The notes under the pieces: generated by a model
Told to the model about the DNA's origin: nothing
The model's database searches: none
Seen by the model: only the letters and a program-made list of their open reading frames with translations
Program-made: the position numbers and the translations under genes
Part shown: one piece after another, positions 58,770 through 64,000 of the stretch
How the letters are laid out: every line of letters begins with the position of its first letter
Numbering within the stretch: position 1 is the first letter of the stretch
Assembly: GCF_041624475.1 (NCBI RefSeq)
Contig: NZ_JBFJUX010000014.1
Span: 1-64,000, forward strand
Source: Litorivivens sp041624475
Lineage (GTDB): Bacteria; Pseudomonadota; Gammaproteobacteria; Pseudomonadales; Spongiibacteraceae
Reading direction: 5' to 3'
DNA length: 64,000 nucleotides

Positions 58770-60002
58770 CTAAGCCTTGCCCGCGACAAGCCGGTTGGGC
58801 TCGGCAGCTTCTGGTGGGAGTGTGGCTACGGTGTTACGCCCTCGATCTTTTCCTCGATACAGTGCTTTGTCCGCCCGGACCAGAGCCGCTTCCTGCGACT
58901 CATCGGTGTCCAACACCTGGGTTATGCCTATGGTGATGGTGATTACCAGCTCTGCCAGCTCGCCCGGAACACGAAGTTTCTCAACGCTGGTACGCAGATG
59001 TTCGGCAATTCGGTAAGTGTCATTCGGGTTTGAGTCTGGCAGCGCGACAACGAATTCTTCTCCGCCAAACCGGCCAATGATATCGGTTTCCCGCAGCTCC
59101 TTGCGCAACAGTTCGGCAACGGCTTTCAGTATGCTATCCCCTGCAGCGTGCCCCTTGCGATCATTAATTTTTTTGAAGTGGTCGATATCGATCATGCACA
59201 AACCCAATGGCGCGCCAGTCCGGTGGTGGCGTTTGATTTCCTGTTTGAGCAGCTCCGAGAACCAGCGGCGGTTGTTGAGTCCAGTGAGATGATCGATCTG
59301 CGCCAATCGTCGCAGGCTTTCCTCAAGCGCCTGACGCGTTTTGATCTCTTTCTGCAGACGCCGGTTTGATCTTCGTTCTGCAAGCAGAGAAGAAAACTGC
59401 TCTCTCTGCAATTGGCTGATACGCAGCGCGGTTATCAAGCCAATCGTGTTCGTCAGAAACAGCGTAAACAGAACACCGACGATACCGGCGCGAGCGAGTA
59501 AGCCGCTTGTATAGACGACTGCCAGAAAACCCATACCCAAATACAGGCTGGTAGCAAAGGCCCAGGGAATGCGATTGGGTATGAACAGATAAATGGCCAC
59601 GGTTACTGCCGCGACTGCAGTAATCTGCGCGGTAATTGTTTCGGGTCGTAACAGGGTCACCAGAATCAGGGCTGTAGCCAACAGTACAATGGCCGAGTTC
59701 AAAGGTAAGTCCCGGTTGATCAAGCTAGGGTTTCTGCCCAGGGCGACAGCCAGTGACAGAAAGGCTGCGGCAACCACAATACGTATTGCGGACAGCAGAT
59801 AGAATTCACGTGTCAGGTCGAGCAGGAGATAGTCGAATATCCCTATCATCGGAAACAGGAATGCCGTCCAGTACAGTGAAACCCTGAGCTGGTGCACATT
59901 CCGTGCCTGCATGGAGAGTCGGAAGCGGCGTTCCATCGGAGGGTGTCGGTATTCGCCGCTGTAAGGGCTTAACCGTGCTTGGGGGGCGTGGTCAACAGGC
60001 AT
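58770..60002 (-). CDS. Membrane diguanylate cyclase (GGDEF)
   Basis: A 410-residue c-di-GMP synthase. About six transmembrane helices (residues 40-215) precede a short coiled coil (LLAERRSNRRLQKEIKTRQALEESLRRLA) and a GGDEF domain (about 235-395). The active site is GGEEF (313-317). The product-inhibition site R-x-x-D is intact as RETD (304-307), exactly five residues ahead, so it is expected to be an active, feedback-inhibited enzyme. The membrane region is a sensor of unknown input. Confidence 0.93.
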   Translation of the reverse strand: MPVDHAPQARLSPYSGEYRHPPMERRFRLSMQARNVHQLRVSLYWTAFLFPMIGIFDYLLLDLTREFYLLSAIRIVVAAAFLSLAVALGRNPSLINRDLPLNSAIVLLATALILVTLLRPETITAQITAVAAVTVAIYLFIPNRIPWAFATSLYLGMGFLAVVYTSGLLARAGIVGVLFTLFLTNTIGLITALRISQLQREQFSSLLAERRSNRRLQKEIKTRQALEESLRRLAQIDHLTGLNNRRWFSELLKQEIKRHHRTGAPLGLCMIDIDHFKKINDRKGHAAGDSILKAVAELLRKELRETDIIGRFGGEEFVVALPDSNPNDTYRIAEHLRTSVEKLRVPGELAELVITITIGITQVLDTDESQEAALVRADKALYRGKDRGRNTVATLPPEAAEPNRLVAGKA

Positions 60003-60364
60003 GGCTGAGCAACGATGGCGGCTTTTTGAATGCGTGAAAAGGCAGAGGGTGAGCGCCCAGCAGAAATTGCATCTTGCATGAAAAGTTCATGCCCGGCAGC
60101 GGGCTTGTCGAAAGCATTCTTCGCTCTCTGGTCGGGTCAGGGCCTGACTGTTAACGCAGGCGAACCGAGCGCCATGCGTCTGTCTTTGCGGTAAAGCATA
60201 TAATTTGCTTTGTGTTCACTAGAGGCTATACAAGCACAAGCCACTTTGGCATCCGTGAATGTACGCATTTGCTGACAGTAGTGCATCGACGGTATCGCTG
60301 CATGCAGGGCCTGTAAGCGCGGATTGTCGGGTTCAGCGGCCGGCAGCCTGTGACGTGCTAAGGG
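60003..60364. other. 362-bp intergenic gap with three inverted repeats
   Basis: No gene is visible. It holds GCATGAA-aag-TTCATGC (60076-60092), immediately followed by GCCCG-gcag-CGGGC (60091-60104), and farther on AAAGCA-tataatt-TGCTTT (60193-60211), whose loop contains a perfect TATAAT. The first two could form tandem RNA hairpins or a regulator site ahead of the diguanylate cyclase. Confidence 0.5.
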
Positions 60365-61081
60365 CTAGAAGGCGACAGGTTTGCCTGCCCAGTCCACGAA
60401 AATGTGTTCGCTGGGGTCGCGTCTTGCATGCATCACTTCAGCGAGCTGTCGTGCGGCCCGTGCAGGGCTGAATAATTGCGTTGCCGGTACATTTCGCTGG
60501 AAGGGCTTGGACAGTCCGGTGTCCACGGTTCCCGGATGAAACAGGGTGACCACGCATTTTGGGTGGGTGCGTCGCAGCTCTACTGCGAGGGTTTGAAAAC
60601 CCTGATTGAGGGCGGCTTTGGAGCAGCGGTAGCTGAACCAGCCCCCGAGTCTATTGTCGCTAATGCTGCCGACTCTCGCTGAAAGAGCAAGCAGGTGAGA
60701 GGGTTCGGTTTCTGACAGCAGCGGCGAGAAATACTTCGCTACGAGAAGAGGCCCTAACGCATTGACGGTTATACTGGTAGTAAAGGCGTCTGCGTCAAGG
60801 GCTCCCAGTCGACGCTCCGGCTGAAGGGATTCGCCATGCAGTAGCCCGCTGCACACGACAATTGCCGAGAGGCTATCCCCGTTGAGCCGGGTTTTCAGCG
60901 CTTCTGCCGCCTTCGACAGCGAGCTCTCGCATGTCAGATCAAGCGTTAAATGATGGGGATCGCTTCTGCTTTGTCGTGAAGCAGTAAACACTCGGGCGTA
61001 GCGCCTGCCGGAGCGCCACCGATTTGCCAGAGCAGTCCCAATACCTCCGGATGCGCCGACAATCAGTGCCGCGTCACTCAT
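60365..61081 (-). CDS. Short-chain dehydrogenase (C-factor-like)
   Basis: A 238-residue SDR. Cofactor motif LIVGASGGIGTAL near the N-terminus and catalytic YRCSK (about residue 149). The N-x-A-G motif is replaced by VVCSGLLHG, as in C-factor/CsgA-like SDRs. ATG 61081 with AGAGAAACG upstream is preferred to GTG 61093. The substrate is not evident. It is followed upstream by a small membrane protein gene on the same strand. Confidence 0.83.
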   Translation of the reverse strand: MSDAALIVGASGGIGTALANRWRSGRRYARVFTASRQSRSDPHHLTLDLTCESSLSKAAEALKTRLNGDSLSAIVVCSGLLHGESLQPERRLGALDADAFTTSITVNALGPLLVAKYFSPLLSETEPSHLLALSARVGSISDNRLGGWFSYRCSKAALNQGFQTLAVELRRTHPKCVVTLFHPGTVDTGLSKPFQRNVPATQLFSPARAARQLAEVMHARRDPSEHIFVDWAGKPVAF

Positions 61082-61139
61082 CGTTTCTCTCACGGCCAGA
61101 GTGAATTAAGGCTGCGTGCTGGCTTTGCATCGGAACAAT

Positions 61140-61472
61140 TCAGGCTTCCCGGTCCAACTTCCAGGTACAGGCAGAAGCGTGACTGTACTCCTCGGCCGCG
61201 CTTTGTTGCGCGATTGCAATCGGAGCAGGCTTTTGCCGCTCCGCGCGCCGGAAAATACCTACCGTCAGGCAGATTCCGCCAAACATGAGTATGTGTGCGC
61301 CCCATACGAAGTGAAAATGAAAGACCGACAGAAAGGACAGTGAAAACACCATACTCCACATCCATCCAAGTGCCTGCATAATGTAGTGCTGGGATGCGAG
61401 GTCGAGATGGTGCAGCGGGTTTTTACGGGAATCCATAACCAGCTCATAACTTTCAACGATAAACTTTCTCAT
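61140..61472 (-). CDS. Small membrane protein, unknown
   Basis: A 110-residue protein with two predicted transmembrane helices (ALGWMWSMVFSLSFLSVFHF and VWGAHILMFGGICLTVGIF) after a soluble N-terminal 33 residues (MRKFIVESYELVMDSRKNPLHHLD). It has an AGAGGAAAA ribosome-binding site. It ends in a Ser/Ala/Glu-rich tail. Not recognised; some marine genomes carry such a protein near lipid genes. Confidence 0.65.
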   Translation of the reverse strand: MRKFIVESYELVMDSRKNPLHHLDLASQHYIMQALGWMWSMVFSLSFLSVFHFHFVWGAHILMFGGICLTVGIFRRAERQKPAPIAIAQQSAAEEYSHASACTWKLDREA

Positions 61473-61690
61473 GGCGTTTTCCTCTGTGGGTTGCCCTATG
61501 CCAAGATTTACGCTTTAAGGTGGGATATGGATCATCCGAATACAGCCGAAGACAGGATGAGACCGGCATGGTCTTATAGATTTGTCCTAAGTGGCTGAAT
61601 ACTCTGCGGCTAGGTAACATAGTTGGCCGAAAGACACCTTGAGACGGACGCTTGCTGATCGGTGCGGCAGGCGCAACGGGGAGAAGGAAA

Positions 61691-62092
61691 ATGATGAGAG
61701 AAAAACGAATCGCCAGAGCATTGCTCAGTCTGCGATTGGGTGTATTTGTGGTTATGGTGGTGTGGAGTATCGATAAACTCGTAAACCCTGAGCACAGCGC
61801 CCAAGTCTTCGAACACTTTTACGGACTGAAGGGGTTTTCGTTCAGCGCCTTTGCAATACTGGGTGTGCTCCAGTTGGTGCTGGTGATTGCCTTCGTGGCG
61901 GGTGTCTTTCAGCGGGTCAGTTATGGGCTGGTGTTCCTCCTGCACGGCGTATCGACGCTGTCGTCGTGGCAACAGTACTTGGATGCTTTCAACAACCTGC
62001 TGTTTTTTGCAGCCTGGCCGATGCTGGCCGCATGCTTTGCGCTTTACTACCTGCGCGACATGGATACGTTGCTGGCTTGGGACCATCGATAG
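61691..62092 (+). CDS. Four-helix membrane protein (DoxX-like)
   Basis: A 133-residue membrane protein with about four helices (LRLGVFVVMVVWSIDKLVNP, FAILGVLQLVLVIAFVAGVF, YGLVFLLHGVSTLSS and NLLFFAAWPMLAACFALYYL), like DoxX-type proteins. ATG 61691 follows GAGAAGGAAA. It precedes the old yellow enzyme by 66 bp. Function unknown. Confidence 0.78.
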   Translation: MMREKRIARALLSLRLGVFVVMVVWSIDKLVNPEHSAQVFEHFYGLKGFSFSAFAILGVLQLVLVIAFVAGVFQRVSYGLVFLLHGVSTLSSWQQYLDAFNNLLFFAAWPMLAACFALYYLRDMDTLLAWDHR

Positions 62093-62158
62093 CGCGATAA
62101 AAATTACGTCTCCGCTTTGACATATAAAGTAGTGTCAAGACAACACAAGGTATTACCT

Positions 62159-63382
62159 ATGAAATTATTTGAAGCCATAACACTCCCGAATGGTGTGAGT
62201 ATTCCAAACCGCATAGCCAAGGCGGCGATGGAGGAGAACATGGCCGACGAGCGCATGGGTCCGTCGAAAGCACTGATGCAGCTCTATCAGGCCTGGGCGG
62301 ATGGTGGTGCAGGCTTGCTGATCTCCGGTAATGTGATGGTTGATCGGCGTGCCATGACCGGGCCGGGTGGTGTCGTGCTTGAAGACGACCACCAGCTTGA
62401 TAAGTTCAAACGATGGGCTGCGATAGGGCGTTCTCGCGGGGCTCAGTTCTGGATGCAAATCAATCACCCTGGGCGCCAGATGCAGAACAACCTGGGTCAG
62501 GAAACCTGGGCGCCATCAGCGGTATCACTTGATATGGGCGGATTTTCCAAGCGCTTTGATACGCCCAAGGCAATGTCCGAAGGCAAAATTGCGGACGTAA
62601 TAAAGCGCTTTATTCGCACCGCGAAACTCGCAGAAGAGAGCGGCTTTAGCGGTGTCCAAATACACGCTGCTCATGGTTATCTGCTGAGCCAGTTTTTATC
62701 GCCGCTGACTAATCACAGGCAGGACCAATGGGGTGGCTCGCTGGAAAATCGGGCGAGGGTTTTAATAGAAGTTGTAAAGGGAGTAAGACGTGCGGTCTCC
62801 CCGGAATTTGCGGTCTCAGTGAAGCTCAACTCGGCAGATTTTCAGCGCGGCGGCTTCAGCCCCGAGGATGCCCGCGAGGTCGTTGCGATGCTCAACCACC
62901 TGTCGGTGGATCTGGTGGAGTTGTCAGGAGGCAGTTACGAAGCCCCGGCTATGCACGGTCGCACTCGCGACGAGCGAACCCTTGCGCGCGAAGCCTACTT
63001 TCTTGAATTTGCCAAAGATATTCAGGCGACGGCCAGTATGCCGATCATGGTTACCGGCGGTATCCGGCGCGTGCAAGTTGCGGAAACGGTGGTTAACAGC
63101 GGTGTCGACATGGTGGGTATTGCTACGGCACTGGCCATTGATCCGAAACTGCCGATCGACTGGCAGAAAGGAAAAGATCGCGCGCCCATGCTGGAAGTGG
63201 CAAAGTGGAACAACAAAACTCTGGCCTCGCTGGCGTATATGGCAACGGTGAAGTACCAGCTCACAAAGCTTAGCAAAAATAGCAAGCCTAATCCGAAAGT
63301 GTCGCAGTTATGGGCACTACTCAGCGGGCAGGTAAAAATTGCCGCGCAGGCGCGGCGTTACCGGAAAAGAATGGCGGCTTGA
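62159..63382 (+). CDS. Old yellow enzyme-family NADH:flavin oxidoreductase
   Basis: A 407-residue FMN-dependent ene-reductase/dienoyl-CoA reductase-like TIM barrel. Motifs: NHPGRQ (about residue 103), HAAHGYLLSQFLSPLTNHR (about residue 172-190), WGGSLENRAR and VTGGIR near the C-terminal phosphate site. It lacks the C-terminal Fe-S and FAD domains of 2,4-dienoyl-CoA reductase, so it is a single-domain OYE. It may reduce unsaturated ketones or steroid-type enones. ATG 62159 is chosen. Confidence 0.92.
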   Translation: MKLFEAITLPNGVSIPNRIAKAAMEENMADERMGPSKALMQLYQAWADGGAGLLISGNVMVDRRAMTGPGGVVLEDDHQLDKFKRWAAIGRSRGAQFWMQINHPGRQMQNNLGQETWAPSAVSLDMGGFSKRFDTPKAMSEGKIADVIKRFIRTAKLAEESGFSGVQIHAAHGYLLSQFLSPLTNHRQDQWGGSLENRARVLIEVVKGVRRAVSPEFAVSVKLNSADFQRGGFSPEDAREVVAMLNHLSVDLVELSGGSYEAPAMHGRTRDERTLAREAYFLEFAKDIQATASMPIMVTGGIRRVQVAETVVNSGVDMVGIATALAIDPKLPIDWQKGKDRAPMLEVAKWNNKTLASLAYMATVKYQLTKLSKNSKPNPKVSQLWALLSGQVKIAAQARRYRKRMAA

Positions 63383-63418
63383 ACTGAAAGCCATTGATTG
63401 GCGTTAAGAGATATTACA

Positions 63419-64000
63419 ATGGACAAAAATAATACCAATTCGCCATTGTCTGTTCGTCTGGGGTTTGCCCGGCAACAGGATGTGGTCACAGATAGTAGCG
63501 GCGCCTTGCGAGTGCCGACGCGCTATGACACGGGGGGCGGCGCCGGCAATACCGTTGAGACGCATTGGTGTCAGGCTGTGGATCTGGCCGCTGACCGTGC
63601 GCAGGCGCCGGGCCTAGCAAAGGCCGGATTTGATCAGATTGATCTGGCTGGACGCAAGGATTTGCAGTCTCTTCTGACTGAGGTTAATCACGCCGGTGAG
63701 TTGGATGAGTTAAGTGCAAAACGCATTCGCAGAGAGATTCAAGGGAAAACCTTTCACCTGCTGAATGGCCGCCGGCTGAAGGTGCTATTTGTCGCGCCGG
63801 AGGGCTTTATCATGCGCCGCTCCGGTCCCAATGGTTTGGATATTTCGCCCGGTCAGGCGATGACAGAGCGCAATGGTCATAAGGCTGCTGATCAGGTGCA
63901 CGGCGATCAGAACGTCTACGGAACGCCGCTAAAGAAGATGCTGAAGCGCACGGCACCCTGGCTATTCCGCCATCAAACCCTAGGGCGCCGCAATCGCGTT
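63419..64000 (+). CDS. Unknown protein, 5' part only (runs off the window)
   Basis: An open frame from ATG 63419 to the window edge, 194 codons without a stop, starting MDKNNTNSPLSVRLGFARQQ. It carries QVHGDQNVYGTPLKKML near the end, with His and Asp spaced as a metal-binding pair might be, followed by APWLFRH. I do not recognise the family; a metal- or 2-oxoglutarate-dependent oxygenase-like fold is only a guess. It begins 37 bp after the old yellow enzyme stop on the same strand, so the two are likely an operon. Confidence 0.75.
   Translation, partial: MDKNNTNSPLSVRLGFARQQDVVTDSSGALRVPTRYDTGGGAGNTVETHWCQAVDLAADRAQAPGLAKAGFDQIDLAGRKDLQSLLTEVNHAGELDELSAKRIRREIQGKTFHLLNGRRLKVLFVAPEGFIMRRSGPNGLDISPGQAMTERNGHKAADQVHGDQNVYGTPLKKMLKRTAPWLFRHQTLGRRNRV

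Noticed and set aside
60259..60471. 70-codon plus-strand ORF behind the TATAAT-containing repeat
   Set aside because: Runs antisense into the SDR gene, has no ribosome-binding site and no family features.
1..64000. tRNA, rRNA, CRISPR arrays, insertion sequences or prophage
   Set aside because: Looked for repeat-spacer patterns, transposase or integrase motifs and tRNA-like cloverleafs by eye; none found.

Overview
The window looks like chromosomal DNA of a marine-type gammaproteobacterium, most likely near Spongiibacteraceae/Cellvibrionales. This is inferred from gene content, not from a database search. Pointers are an Fnr/Anr-type regulator with a full Fe-S cysteine set, DbpA, DjlA, the EarP/EF-P pair with a target arginine at residue 32, Fur-type control of an imelysin operon, and a heavy load of acyl-CoA, steroid-type and storage-lipid enzymes. 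GC content is fairly high. I see no rRNA, tRNA, CRISPR array, prophage or insertion sequence.

Layout. 1-2.8 kb: the 3' end of an unknown gene with its terminator, a two-partner-secretion-type outer-membrane protein, and an Fnr regulator. 2.9-13 kb, plus strand: a lipid/storage locus with an ABC1 kinase, an alpha/beta hydrolase, a WS/DGAT-like protein with a broken catalytic motif, a PHA-synthase-like protein, an epoxide-hydrolase-like protein, a ketosteroid-dehydrogenase-like flavoprotein and an intact WS/DGAT. 13-19.2 kb, minus strand: a five-gene iron operon (imelysin, di-heme DUF1111, imelysin lipoprotein, DUF1513, multicopper oxidase) behind a promoter overlapped by a Fur-box-like site. 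20.3-25.7 kb, plus strand: a complete beta-oxidation set (acyl-CoA dehydrogenase, MaoC hydratase, SDR dehydrogenase, thiolase, hydrolase). Next come a minus-strand KstD-like/Rieske oxygenase pair and an FHA-EAL protein. 30-37 kb: small membrane proteins including a DUF4112-DoxX fusion, a LysR regulator divergent from pirin and an FMN reductase, then YqhA, hemolysin III, EF-P and EarP.

37-50.5 kb: a pentapeptide-repeat protein, an AraC/Ogt fusion, DbpA, a TonB-dependent receptor, a Baeyer-Villiger-type monooxygenase operon, an arsR-arsC-arsH group with no arsenite pump in view, DUF5062 and a RIO-type kinase. 50.5-64 kb: lipocalin, DjlA, an islet with HicAB and a DUF3127 protein ending in an SSB-like acidic tip, a histone-deacetylase-family enzyme, GNAT, a beta-propeller, cytochrome P450, a carboxylesterase, a diguanylate cyclase, small membrane proteins, an old yellow enzyme and an unfinished gene running off the end.

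Together the genes describe an aerobic degrader of hydrophobic substrates such as steroids and lipids. It stores carbon as neutral lipid or polyester, handles iron through imelysin proteins, and uses c-di-GMP signalling. The least explained parts are the storage locus with lysine-rich tails on two different enzymes, the DUF3127/HicAB islet, and the DUF4112-DoxX fusion with an internal ribosome-binding site.
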